From Phycisphaerae bacterium (GTDB lineage Bacteria; Planctomycetota; Phycisphaerae; Sedimentisphaerales; Anaerobacaceae): a stretch of 64,000 bases of DNA. The stretch spans positions 19,305-83,304 of the forward strand of contig JAPLMX010000206.1 of assembly GCA_026386805.1 (NCBI GenBank), given 5' to 3'. The translations under genes were made by a program, and so were the position numbers. The notes below the pieces were generated by a model. It saw only the letters and a list, made by a program, of their open reading frames with translations, was not told where the DNA came from and did no database searches. Shown here piece by piece: positions 27,347-35,588 of this stretch; positions within the stretch are counted from its first letter, which is position 1, and every line of letters begins with the position of its first letter.

Positions 27347-28063
27347 ATGAAACGGTACCACTGCATTCTTCCGTTGCAGGTTCTGACGGTTGCGACTTGT
27401 TTTGTGCTGGCCACGCAGTGCTTTGCGACAGACGAGAACCCACCGGATGCGACCCTTCTGCTCGACTCGATCCGCCAAGGGAGGACGAACGATGCTTTGA
27501 ATATGCTCGCAGGCACGGTTGACCTGAACAGGCGATTCGAGGCCGATATGACTCTCCTCCATTTTGCCGCTGCAAAAGGCAACACGGCAGTAATGGAAGT
27601 CATCATAGAGCGACGAGCAGATGTGAATGTTATGGCCAAGAACGGCTTCACGCCACTTCACATGGCCGCCATGTACGGGCATCCCGACGCGGCAAGATTG
27701 CTTATTGCTGCAGGCGCGATCGTGAATGCGCACGAGGGCAATGGAACGCCTCTGCATTGGTGTGCATGGAAAGGTCAGGAGGGCAACTTTGCTTGGCGTT
27801 TCCGGCCAGTGAAGGATGCTCCCGAGTGGAAGCGGCAAGTTGCGGTCGCGCAGCTTCTGTTGGATAACGGCGCAGACGTGAACATAAAATGCAAGGACGG
27901 TAGCACGGCTCTTGACAACGCCTTCCACTATGACCGTGGTGACTTGATTGAGTTGCTGAGGGCTCATGGCGGTACGTACACGTCGCGGACGTGGATTTAC
28001 ATGATTCTGATAGGGCTTGTTGTCTTCTTCGGCATCGGACGGTTCTTGGTCGGGCGAAGATGA
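27347..28063 (+). CDS. Membrane-anchored ankyrin-repeat protein
   Basis: A 238-residue protein with a signal peptide (LQVLTVATCFVLATQCFA), ankyrin repeats (MTLLHFAAAKGNTAVMEVII, NGFTPLHMAAMYGHPDAARL, NGTPLHWCAWKGQ, DGSTALDNAF) and a C-terminal membrane helix (TWIYMILIGLVVFFGIGRFL) followed by Arg residues. The repeats would lie outside the cytoplasm. It is the second ankyrin protein of the array but only distantly similar to the first. No strong ribosome-binding site is visible. The stop is 10 bases before attC-like site 3. Confidence 0.85.
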   Translation: MKRYHCILPLQVLTVATCFVLATQCFATDENPPDATLLLDSIRQGRTNDALNMLAGTVDLNRRFEADMTLLHFAAAKGNTAVMEVIIERRADVNVMAKNGFTPLHMAAMYGHPDAARLLIAAGAIVNAHEGNGTPLHWCAWKGQEGNFAWRFRPVKDAPEWKRQVAVAQLLLDNGADVNIKCKDGSTALDNAFHYDRGDLIELLRAHGGTYTSRTWIYMILIGLVVFFGIGRFLVGRR

Positions 28064-28072
28064 CCCAGACCC

Positions 28073-28131
28073 GCCGGACCAGAGGGTCCAGACTACGTCG
28101 CTTGGCGCCCAGCCTGACCCTCGTGTTAGGC
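28073..28131 (+). other. attC-like site 3 (degenerate)
   Basis: GTTAGGC (28125-28131) is a perfect R' core. L'' GAGGGTCCAG pairs with L' CTGACCCTC, leaving one extrahelical C. The R'' box GCCGGAC (28073-28079) matches the complement of R' at five of seven positions. It begins 10 bases past a stop codon, the same offset as attC1. It is degenerate and could be a chance hairpin. Confidence 0.45.
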
Positions 28132-28750
28132 GCGAGCGGATCAAGCGCAAACCAACACCGACGCCAGGAAACCAAATCCTGAGCCGAAACCGAGCGTGGT
28201 TGAGCCGCTTGTGGGGCTGTTTTCTCCGGCACTGTTGGCAGTCATTTCTTTCGCCCCTACGGGGCTCGCGAGGGATGGGCCTTCGGTACCCACCGTTGAA
28301 ACGGTGGGCTATGATCGGTCGTCCCTGCGGGACTTGGGGCAACGACCGGGTGGATGAGCCCAGACACGGGGAGCTGAAGACAAAAGGAAGTATGTCTCTC
28401 GCAGAGACGCAGGGACGCAGAGTCTGAAATTGGCTTGCTCCCGCTCTTCTCTGCGTCTCCGCGTCTCCGCGCGGGGGAGGTTGTGGTTGCGGCCGAAGGG
28501 ACTGACCCGTTGGGCTGCCATTTCGGCAGTGGTGGAGGGAAGTCAAGGAATCGCGTGGGGAAGATCGTCCCCGTCGGCGGATCACGTTCGCAAGGCCTTG
28601 TCACACAAGGATTTACTGCTACCCATCTGGGACTCAAAAATATCCCTCGGTGGCACGGGTTTTGCTCGATAGTTAACCTATTGGCGTGATACATAGATAT
28701 GGCTGCAACAAAGCTTCGAAACCGCAATGGTTGAATCCGGAGGGATCGTC
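28132..28750. repeat. Repeat cluster without genes
   Basis: Two palindromes are clear. CCCACCGTT-GA-AACGGTGGG is at 28289-28308, inside GGTACCCACCG...GGGCTATGATCGG. GCAGAGACGCAGGGACGCAG (from 28401) pairs imperfectly with CTCTGCGTCTCCGCGTCTCC (from 28450). Both resemble dispersed intergenic repeats seen in many environmental bacterial genomes. The remainder shows no gene-like signal. Confidence 0.7.
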
Positions 28751-29704
28751 ATGGCCAGTGCCGCACAAGTCCTTGCCAATCGTTTGAACGCCCAGAAGTC
28801 CACCGGACCCCGTACGCCGGAAGGGAAAGAGGCGGTGTCGCAGAATGCCGTCAAGCATGGGCTGCTGGCCCAGCAGGTGGTCATCAAGGGGGAAGATCCG
28901 GGCGAGTTTGACTCCTTTCGGGACCGGATGCGGGAGGAATTGGCCCCGGAAGGGGCGGTGGAAGAGATGCTGGCGGAGCGGACCGTCAGTCTGGCCTGGC
29001 GGCTGCGGCGGGCGGAGCGGCTTCAGAGTGCCGTCTACGAGACCGTCTACCGCGAGAACGCCCAGGACGTGGTACTCTGGCCCAAGCATGGCCTGCCGAT
29101 TGAGCCCCGGCCGGACGAGACGGAAGTGATCCTGGGGCAGGTAGTGATGACGGACTTTGCCCACGCCAGGGTGCTCGACCGGCTGCTGGTCTATGAGCGG
29201 CGGATCGAGAACAGCCTGTACCGGACGATGGCGGAACTGCGAAAGCACAAGAAGCTGCGGGAGACGGACACGCCGACGCGGGAACCGACGGCAGACAAGG
29301 ACGAGACTGTCAAGTGTGGGGGGAGTGTCAAGTGTAAAGTGTCAAGTTGCAAGAGCGAAGAACGTCATGGCGCGGAGCCCAGCGACAAAGCCATCTCCAA
29401 CCATCAGGATGGAAGATTGCTTCGCTCCGCTCGCAATGACATGCTTCCCACTTCACACCTCAGACTCCAAACTTCCGAAGAAGCGACTGGCGACGCCCCT
29501 ACGAACGCGACTTCCCAGGAGCCGCCTGAAGGCGGTACTCCGAACGTGTCGGCGGGAGACCTTTCGTGCGAAACAAACCCAATTCCTTGGAGCGATGGAT
29601 GTGCCGAGCGGTCGTCTCCTTCGCTGCCGGATGCCGACCAGGCCCTCCGGTCTTCTTCTACGCGGGCGGATTGCGCTCTTGCCTGTCAGGCCGGCTTCTG
29701 CTAA
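28751..29704 (+). CDS. Protein of the expanded NAQKSTGPRTPEGK family with repeat-derived tail
   Basis: A 317-residue cytosolic protein. Residues 1-35 carry NRLNAQKSTGPRTPEGK and SQNAVKHGLLA, a signature of multicopy hypothetical proteins in planctomycetes and acidobacteria. Residues 55-170 are helical and charged (MLAERTVSLAWRLRRAERLQ, DRLLVYERRIENSLYRTMAELRK). Function is unknown. From about residue 185 the sequence becomes low-complexity and is coded by intergenic-type repeats (KCKVSSCK; CETNPIP, which contains the AACAAACCCAATT repeat), so the C-terminal 130 residues are probably accreted. The ATG at 28751 follows GGAGGG by six bases. Confidence 0.75.
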   Translation: MASAAQVLANRLNAQKSTGPRTPEGKEAVSQNAVKHGLLAQQVVIKGEDPGEFDSFRDRMREELAPEGAVEEMLAERTVSLAWRLRRAERLQSAVYETVYRENAQDVVLWPKHGLPIEPRPDETEVILGQVVMTDFAHARVLDRLLVYERRIENSLYRTMAELRKHKKLRETDTPTREPTADKDETVKCGGSVKCKVSSCKSEERHGAEPSDKAISNHQDGRLLRSARNDMLPTSHLRLQTSEEATGDAPTNATSQEPPEGGTPNVSAGDLSCETNPIPWSDGCAERSSPSLPDADQALRSSSTRADCALACQAGFC

Positions 29705-29771
29705 ACAGGTAGCCCAAGGCACAAACGGTGCGGCTTGGGCCAAAAGGCAATGGATTGTAGGAGGTCGCGTC

Positions 29772-31214
29772 ATGCTGTTCATGAAGAGGACTGCTCACCG
29801 GCGTCGGACATTGGCGGTGGCCACGTGGTCGATTTTGACGATGGCGGTGCTCGCCGGGACTCAGAGCGTTGTGGACGCCGAAGTGGGTGTTTTCGACATT
29901 CGCGCTTGCGGAGCCCTCGGTGATGGAAAGACCCTCGATACGGCCGCGATCAACCAGGCGGTGGAGACGTGTGCCCAGGCGGGGGGCGGGCAGGTGCGCT
30001 TCCCGCCCGGACGGTACGTGTCGGCGACGGTGCACCTCAAGAGCCATGTCACGCTGTACCTGGAGCCGGGCGCCAGGCTGATCGGCGCCAAAGACCCCAA
30101 CCTCTACCAGCAGCCGACCGTGCCGAGCTTCATGCCGGAGGCCAAGTGGGGCAAATGGCACCGGGCGTTGATCGTGGCCGATGGGGTGGAGGACATCGAA
30201 ATCGCCGGGGCCGGCGTCATCGACGGCAACAAGGTCTTCGACCGCACGGGCGAGGAGAAAATGCGCGGGCCGCACACGTTCGTCTTCGTCAACTGCCGCA
30301 ATGTGACCGTGCGCGATGTGTCATTCGTGGACTCGGCTAACTACGCCATCTTCTTCCAGGTCAGCGAGCACGTGGATATCCGCAACGTCAAGTTCACCGG
30401 CGGCTGGGACGGCGTGCATTTTCGCGGCGCGCCGCAGCATCCGTGCAAGGACGTCAGCATCATCGGCTGTCGTTTCTACACGGGCGACGACTCGATTGCC
30501 GGCCGCTATTGGGAGAACGTGGTCATCTCCGATTGCATCGTCAACTCGTCGTGCAACGGCATTCGCCTCATCGGTCCGGCCACGCACCTGATCGTCCGCG
30601 GCTGCCTGTTCTACGGCCCGGGCGTCCAGCCGCACCGCAGCTCAAAACGCAACAACATGCTCGCGGGCATCTGTCTCCAGCCGGGGGCCTGGGACAGAAC
30701 GACCGGCGATCTCGACGACGTTCTGATCTCCGACATCACGATGCAGAACGTCACGACGCCGTTTCACTTCATGCTCAAGCCCGGCAATACCGCCAACCGC
30801 ATCACCGTGACCCGTGTGACCGCCACGGGCGTATACCGCGCCGCCTGCTCCGTCGAGAGCTGGACCGAAGCCCCGTTCCAGAACGTGACCTTCCGCAACG
30901 TGGACATCGAATTCGAGGGCGGCGGCACACCGGCAAAGGTCTCCGCTCAGATCAAGGCTCCCGGCGTCGATGCCCGGCCGCTGCCGGCGTGGGGCTTCTA
31001 CGCCCGCAAGGTTGAGAACCTCACCTTCCAGGACTTTCGCATGACCTGCGTCAAGTCCGACCGGCGGCCCGTGATGATCTGCGACGATGTGAACCAGCTT
31101 ACGCTCGACACGTTCAGGTTTACCCGGTGCAAGGATGTCAACGAGCCGGTGGAGTTGAATCGCGTCGCGAACGTTCGCCTCTCCAACACGGACATACCGC
31201 CTATGAAGAAGTGA
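29772..31214 (+). CDS. Exported GH28-like polygalacturonase/rhamnogalacturonase (beta-helix)
   Basis: A 480-residue secreted pectinase-like protein. A signal peptide (TLAVATWSILTMAVLAG) is followed by the pectate-lyase/GH28 opening FDIRACGALGDGKTLDTAAI. The parallel beta-helix contains FTGGWDGVHFRG, the catalytic-site pair in YTGDDSIAG and NGIRLIG. Classic GH28 enzymes show NxD, DD, GHG and RIK motifs; here DD is clear and the GHG equivalent is changed, so the substrate may differ from polygalacturonan. AGGAGGT six bases before the ATG at 29772 fixes the start and rejects the longer frame back to 29157. With the GH106 gene it suggests pectin breakdown. Confidence 0.85.
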   Translation: MLFMKRTAHRRRTLAVATWSILTMAVLAGTQSVVDAEVGVFDIRACGALGDGKTLDTAAINQAVETCAQAGGGQVRFPPGRYVSATVHLKSHVTLYLEPGARLIGAKDPNLYQQPTVPSFMPEAKWGKWHRALIVADGVEDIEIAGAGVIDGNKVFDRTGEEKMRGPHTFVFVNCRNVTVRDVSFVDSANYAIFFQVSEHVDIRNVKFTGGWDGVHFRGAPQHPCKDVSIIGCRFYTGDDSIAGRYWENVVISDCIVNSSCNGIRLIGPATHLIVRGCLFYGPGVQPHRSSKRNNMLAGICLQPGAWDRTTGDLDDVLISDITMQNVTTPFHFMLKPGNTANRITVTRVTATGVYRAACSVESWTEAPFQNVTFRNVDIEFEGGGTPAKVSAQIKAPGVDARPLPAWGFYARKVENLTFQDFRMTCVKSDRRPVMICDDVNQLTLDTFRFTRCKDVNEPVELNRVANVRLSNTDIPPMKK

Positions 31215-31244
31215 TACGGATTTGGAAAAGTCCGTGCGCATCCG

Positions 31245-31305
31245 ACTTTGTGGCATCGGCATCCTGCCGATGATACATGGGCTGGAAGCCCATGCCACGG
31301 TCGGG
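31245..31305. repeat. Palindromic element, GTGGCATCGGCATCC type
   Basis: TGTGGCATCGGCATCCTGCC pairs partly with GGCTGGAAGCCCATGCCACG (ending near 31300). It is related to the stem-loop core of the elements at 36.7 and 40.8 kb, lies just after the GH28 gene and may form its 3' RNA structure. Confidence 0.6.
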
Positions 31306-31475
31306 TCGAGCGCACGAATTAAACCGAATCCGTATGAGTGCGTCGAAGCGCACGTGCGGTCTCCAACCGCGCAAAAAACGGCCCCGATTCGATAGAGCAG
31401 GGGGACCGTTCGTGAAGTGGTTCCCTTCCTATCGGCTATCGAGCGATCGAAGCATTACGGGGACTGCGGCGGATT

Positions 31476-31697
31476 TCACTTTTCCTTCGGCTTCTTTGCG
31501 CTCGCGGCGATCTTGGCCGAGAGCAGCATCAGCAGCCCGAAGACCAGCAGGACGAGGCCCCAGACCAGGTTGACGTTCATGCCCAGGGACCGCTTGAGCA
31601 TCTCGGTGTCCGAGCCGGTTGCGACGCCGTGAATCAGCAGAAGCGCCCCAATGATCGAGAACATCAGGCCGATTGGCCAGCGAATATCCAAACCCAT
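31476..31697 (-). CDS. Small two-helix membrane protein
   Basis: A 73-residue protein with two membrane helices (WPIGLMFSIIGALLLIHGVA and LVWGLVLLVFGLLMLLSAKI) joined by a short polar loop (TGSDTEMLKRSLGMN), and a basic C-terminus (KKPKEK). Function is unknown. It starts 16 bp after the stop of the sodium/solute symporter on the same strand and ACTATGGG-like spacing suggests co-translation, so it may be an accessory of the transporter. Confidence 0.8.
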   Translation of the reverse strand: MGLDIRWPIGLMFSIIGALLLIHGVATGSDTEMLKRSLGMNVNLVWGLVLLVFGLLMLLSAKIAASAKKPKEK

Positions 31698-31713
31698 AGT
31701 TACGCTCCTTTGG

Positions 31714-33672
31714 TTACCAGAAGATGAAATTCAGGACCACGCAGGCCGCCAGCAGGATGACGCCGAGCACGGCGGGACGCAACAGCCACATCTCCCCCTC
31801 GTCCTTGATTTTCGGCGTCATCGAATAAACCAGACCTTTGAGCTCCTCGTTGGTCTTGGTCCGTCGCGTGGCCAACGAGATACCGGTGGTCAGTACGAAG
31901 CAGGAGATGAACGCGAAGGTGGCCAGCCAGAAGTTCTGGGCCATCTCGCTGGGGAAGGTATGGGCCAGGGCGATATACCCGCCCTTGGCGCCCGGCAGGT
32001 TGCCGCTGGCAATTGTCAGAGCGTGGAAGATCCCTGATGTGGCCGTACCGCCGAGTAGGCCGAGGAAGGCCCCTGTGCCCGTCGTTCTTGCCCAGAACAT
32101 GCCCAATAGGAAGGTCGCGAACAGCGGAGCATTCACGAAACCGAACACCAGTTGGATGACATCCATTGCGTTGTCGTAGTTGCGCGCAAAGTAGGCACAG
32201 GCAATGCTCAGCAGAATGCCCACAACCGTGATCGCCCGGCCCATCCAGAGGTAGTGGTCGTCGCTCTTGTTGCGGGCGAAGTAGGCCTGATACAGGTCGT
32301 AGGTCCAGACCGTGTTGAAGGCCGTAACGTTGCCGGCCATGCCGGACATGAACGAAGCCAGTAGCGCCGTAAGAGCCAGTCCTAACAGCCCGGAAGGACA
32401 ATACTTCGTGACCAAGGACAGGATGACACCGTCATAATCGTTTCCGGCGACGGCATCCTGAAGACGGCTCCTTATCAATTCCTTTGACAAGGGCTGCGAC
32501 GTACTCTCGGTGATGATTGCGGCGATCTTGTCCCGCTTAAGCTTCAGGTCACCACTGTCTTTTCGTCCGATAGCCTTGTTGACTTGCTGCAAAGCCTCGT
32601 CTGGACCGAGGCGCAGCAAGCTTGCCTCTTGAATGGCGGGAATGGCTTTGGCGTAGGTTTTTTCACTGATGATTTTCGGGGGCAGCCGGTAGCCGTCCTT
32701 GCCCCCTGAGGCCAGCGCCACGGCGAGCATGCCCGGCAGGATCACCAGAGCCGGGAACAGCATCTTGGGCAGCGCCGCGATCAGGGGCGTCCGGCGGGCG
32801 GCGGACATGTTCTTGGCCGCCATGGCCCGCTGCACCACCAAGAAGTTCGTGCACCAGTAGCCGAAGGAGAGCACGAAGCCCAGCCCGAATACCATCGCGA
32901 ACACATCCACGCCCATCGGGTTGTTGGTGGGGCCGCCCAGCAGGGGCTTCCACGCACTCGTCCACGCGTCCGGGGCGAAAGACTTGCTGTTCAGGGCCAG
33001 GGCCGCCGGGTCGTGGGCGACTTGGCTGAGCTTGCCGGTCAGGGCGGTCCAGCCGCCCACGTCCTTGAAACCGAGGTAAACGACCGGGGCAAAGCCCAGG
33101 ACGATCATGAAGAACTGCAACACCTCGGTGTAGATGGCCGAGGTCAGGCCTCCCTTGAGCACGTAGGCCAGCACGACCGCCGAGCAAATCCACAGGCTCA
33201 GGTTGTAGTCCCAGCCCAAGAGTTGATGAAGCAGCTTGGCCAGGGCGTTCATGGAGATGCCGGAGGCGAAGACCGTCATGATGGCAAAGGTGAGCGAGTT
33301 CAGGCAGCGGACGCGCTCGTCGAATCGCATCTTGAGGTATTCGGGCACCGAGCGGGCCTTGGAGCCGTAGTAGAACGGCATCATGAAGACCGCCAGGAAG
33401 ATCATCGCGGGAATGGCGCCCACCCAATAGAAGTGACTGGTGGCGATGCCGTACTTGGCGCCGCTGGCCGCCATGCCCACCAGTTCGAGGGCGCCAAGAT
33501 TGGCGGAAAGGAACGCCAGGCCCGTCACCCAGGCGGGAATGCTGCGGCCGGACGTGAGGAAATCGGACGATGTCTTCATGTACCGCCGCAGCGTCCATCC
33601 GATGCCTATGACGAAGGCCACATAGATGAGCATGATGGCATAGTCAATGGTCCCCAACTGGATCGCTGTCAT
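31714..33672 (-). CDS. Sodium/solute symporter (SSS family)
   Basis: A 652-residue inner-membrane transporter with about 14 predicted helices. It opens with DYAIMLIYVAFVIGIGWTLR followed by SSDFLTSGRSIPAWVTGLAF, the family signature around helices 1 and 2, then GGLTSAIYTEVLQFFMI and LTALLASFMSGMAGNVTAFN, which contribute to the sodium site. A cytoplasmic insert (about residues 325-420) is rich in charged helices. Planctomycete members next to degradation genes often import sugars or uronates, but the substrate here is unknown. A 10-bp inverted repeat lies 43 bases upstream of the start. Confidence 0.92.
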   Translation of the reverse strand: MTAIQLGTIDYAIMLIYVAFVIGIGWTLRRYMKTSSDFLTSGRSIPAWVTGLAFLSANLGALELVGMAASGAKYGIATSHFYWVGAIPAMIFLAVFMMPFYYGSKARSVPEYLKMRFDERVRCLNSLTFAIMTVFASGISMNALAKLLHQLLGWDYNLSLWICSAVVLAYVLKGGLTSAIYTEVLQFFMIVLGFAPVVYLGFKDVGGWTALTGKLSQVAHDPAALALNSKSFAPDAWTSAWKPLLGGPTNNPMGVDVFAMVFGLGFVLSFGYWCTNFLVVQRAMAAKNMSAARRTPLIAALPKMLFPALVILPGMLAVALASGGKDGYRLPPKIISEKTYAKAIPAIQEASLLRLGPDEALQQVNKAIGRKDSGDLKLKRDKIAAIITESTSQPLSKELIRSRLQDAVAGNDYDGVILSLVTKYCPSGLLGLALTALLASFMSGMAGNVTAFNTVWTYDLYQAYFARNKSDDHYLWMGRAITVVGILLSIACAYFARNYDNAMDVIQLVFGFVNAPLFATFLLGMFWARTTGTGAFLGLLGGTATSGIFHALTIASGNLPGAKGGYIALAHTFPSEMAQNFWLATFAFISCFVLTTGISLATRRTKTNEELKGLVYSMTPKIKDEGEMWLLRPAVLGVILLAACVVLNFIFW

Positions 33673-33714
33673 ACTCTCTGTCTCCTAAACCAAGTGGATC
33701 GAGCAGACCTTTTC

Positions 33715-33749
33715 CTTGCGTGTCACTATGACTCTGCAGGACACGCAAG
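33715..33749 (-). promoter_or_regulatory. Perfect 10-bp inverted repeat upstream of the symporter
   Basis: CTTGCGTGTC (33715-33724) and GACACGCAAG (33740-33749) are perfect complements separated by 15 bases. The site is 43-77 bases before the symporter start, where an operator or a leader hairpin would sit. No regulator gene is adjacent. Confidence 0.5.
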
Positions 33750-33868
33750 CGGGGCATTATAGTCACACGGTAAGCCGACCCGCAACAAAATCCTACCCCT
33801 TCCCACCTCCGCGGGAATGACAAGAACGCAGAACCAGCCTTGGGCGTGCTTCACTGGGTTAGAAGCCC

Positions 33869-34738
33869 TCATGAGGATTGGCCGGTTCTCTTGAACGCCT
33901 CGGGCAGGAAGTCGATGAGGTCTGTCGCGATGAGGCTGACTTGTCCCAGGCCAGCGGCGGCGAGGTCGCCGGCCAAACCGTGGATGTAGACGCCCAGGAC
34001 GGTCGCGTCGAAACTGCTCAGACCCTGGCCCATCAGAGCCGCCGTGACGCCGGTCAGGACGTCGCCCGCACCGGCGGTGCCCATGCCCGGATTGCCGGTC
34101 GTGTTGACGTAGACCCGCTGGCCGTCCGTGACCACGGTGCCCGCACCCTTAAGGGCTACGGTGGCTTGGGTAATCTGGGATGCCTGCGTGGCCGTCTGTT
34201 GGCGATCTTGGGGCATCTCTTCGCGAGAGAGGCCCGACCACAGCCGTTTCATCTCGCCGGGGTGCGGCGTCAAGACCAAGTCTGCCCTACGCTTTTTGGG
34301 CCAGCCGGGGAGCCTGCAGAGGTTGTTGAGGCCGTCGCCGTCAATGAGCAGTCGCAGACCGTTCTGCTGCAACAGGGTCTCGATAACGGAGCGCAGGCCG
34401 GTACTTTGACCCATCCCCGGACCGATAGCCACGACGTCGTTGTCCTGGGCCGCGTTCAGGATGACATTGATGGCTTTCGAGGAGATCCGCCCGGCATTGT
34501 CTTCGGGCAGAGGGAGTGTCGTGTAGGAGGGTTCCAGGGCGGCGACGATGGGCAGGGCGCTCTTGGCCGTCGCGACCCGCACCAGTCCCGCCCCGGCCCG
34601 CAACGCCGCCCGGCCGACCAGAGCGGCGGCTCCCGTCATCCCGATACTGCCGGCGACTACCAAGACCCGGCCGAACGTCCCTTTGTGCCCCTGGACCGGC
34701 CTCGGCGGGAGCTTCGGCACCTCGCGCACGATCTCCAT
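33869..34738 (-). CDS. nnrD: ADP-dependent NAD(P)H-hydrate dehydratase
   Basis: A 289-residue ribokinase-fold enzyme that repairs hydrated NAD(P)H. It shows GHKGTFGRVLVVAGS at the N-terminus, the DGDGLNNL segment, LTPHPGEMKRLW, and NPGMGTAGAGDVLTG with the catalytic Asp. It corresponds to the C-terminal half of bifunctional Nnr; the epimerase half (NnrE) is not attached. It follows larB by 3 bp on the same strand, so the two are co-transcribed. Confidence 0.93.
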   Translation of the reverse strand: MEIVREVPKLPPRPVQGHKGTFGRVLVVAGSIGMTGAAALVGRAALRAGAGLVRVATAKSALPIVAALEPSYTTLPLPEDNAGRISSKAINVILNAAQDNDVVAIGPGMGQSTGLRSVIETLLQQNGLRLLIDGDGLNNLCRLPGWPKKRRADLVLTPHPGEMKRLWSGLSREEMPQDRQQTATQASQITQATVALKGAGTVVTDGQRVYVNTTGNPGMGTAGAGDVLTGVTAALMGQGLSSFDATVLGVYIHGLAGDLAAAGLGQVSLIATDLIDFLPEAFKRTGQSS

Positions 34739-34741
34739 ATC

Positions 34742-35494
34742 TCACCCCGTTCCATCGATCTTCCTGTTGATCATTGTGGCGGTGACGGCCGCGGAAAAGC
34801 CGTTGTCGATGTTGACCACCGTAATGCCGGAGGCGCAGCTATTGAGCATGGTCAGCAGGGCGGACATGCCCTGGAAACTGGTGCCATACCCGACGCTGGT
34901 CGGCACGCCGATCACCGGACAGCTCACCAGCCCGCCCAGCACGCTCGCCAGCGCGCCCTCCATGCCCGCCACGACAATGATGACGTTGGCCTGCTGCAGC
35001 TTGGGCAGACAGCCGAAGAGCCGGTGCAGCCCGGCCACGCCCACGTCGCACGTCAGTTCCGTCCGCTGGCCCATGATTTCGGCCGTGACCTTGGCCTCCA
35101 TCGCCACGGGCATATCCGCGGTCCCGGCCGTCACGATGGGCAGAACGCTCTTCGAGGGCGGCAACTCTTGCTGCTCCAGGACGATCGCACGGGCCTGCTC
35201 TTCGTACTGGGCTTTCGGGAACTTGCCCGTCTTGGCCAAGGCTTCGAAGACCTCCGGCTGGGCCCGCGTCGCCAGGACGTTATTGCCCCTCGACGCCAGC
35301 GATTCGAAGATGCGGATGATCTGCTCGGTCGTCTTGCCGGGGCAGAAGATGACCTCGGGAAACCCCCGGCGCAGTTGACGATGGTGGTCCACCCGGGCGA
35401 ATCCCAGGTCCTCAAACGGCAGATGGCGCAGCTTCTCCATCGCCTGGTCGATCTCGACTTGGCCGCTTTTGACCTGCTCCAACAACTGTTTCAA
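34742..35494 (-). CDS. larB: LarB-like pyridinium biscarboxylic acid synthase
   Basis: A 250-residue member of the LarB family (PurE-related C-terminus), which carboxylates nicotinic acid adenine dinucleotide in the first step of nickel-pincer cofactor synthesis for lactate racemase-type enzymes. Motifs are FARVDHHRQLRRGFPEVIFC at the N-terminus, the central VTAGTADMPVAMEA, and GMEGALASVLGGLV with PVIGVPTSVGYG as in PurE-like folds. LarC, LarE and LarA are not in this window. It lies between tsaD and nnrD on the same strand. Confidence 0.9.
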   Translation of the reverse strand: MKQLLEQVKSGQVEIDQAMEKLRHLPFEDLGFARVDHHRQLRRGFPEVIFCPGKTTEQIIRIFESLASRGNNVLATRAQPEVFEALAKTGKFPKAQYEEQARAIVLEQQELPPSKSVLPIVTAGTADMPVAMEAKVTAEIMGQRTELTCDVGVAGLHRLFGCLPKLQQANVIIVVAGMEGALASVLGGLVSCPVIGVPTSVGYGTSFQGMSALLTMLNSCASGITVVNIDNGFSAAVTATMINRKIDGTG

Positions 35495-35559
35495 TTGTTC
35501 CGGTTGAATATCCCGTCTCCTTCAACCAATCATGTGGCACCGGGTTTGGGGGTGTTCTT

Positions 35560-35579
35560 CCCAGCCGGGGGCGGCTGGG
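35560..35579. repeat. GC-rich hairpin between tsaD and larB
   Basis: CCCAGCCG and CGGCTGGG form a perfect 8-bp stem around a short G loop, 10 bases beyond the tsaD stop and within the tsaD-larB gap. There is no T-run, so a classical terminator is unlikely. It may be a small palindromic repeat or an RNA-end structure. Confidence 0.5.
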
Positions 35580-35588
35580 CTACATGAA

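Noticed and set aside
29157..29771. N-terminal extension of the GH28 protein
   Set aside because: It overlaps another gene in a different frame; AGGAGGT and a signal peptide place the start at 29772.
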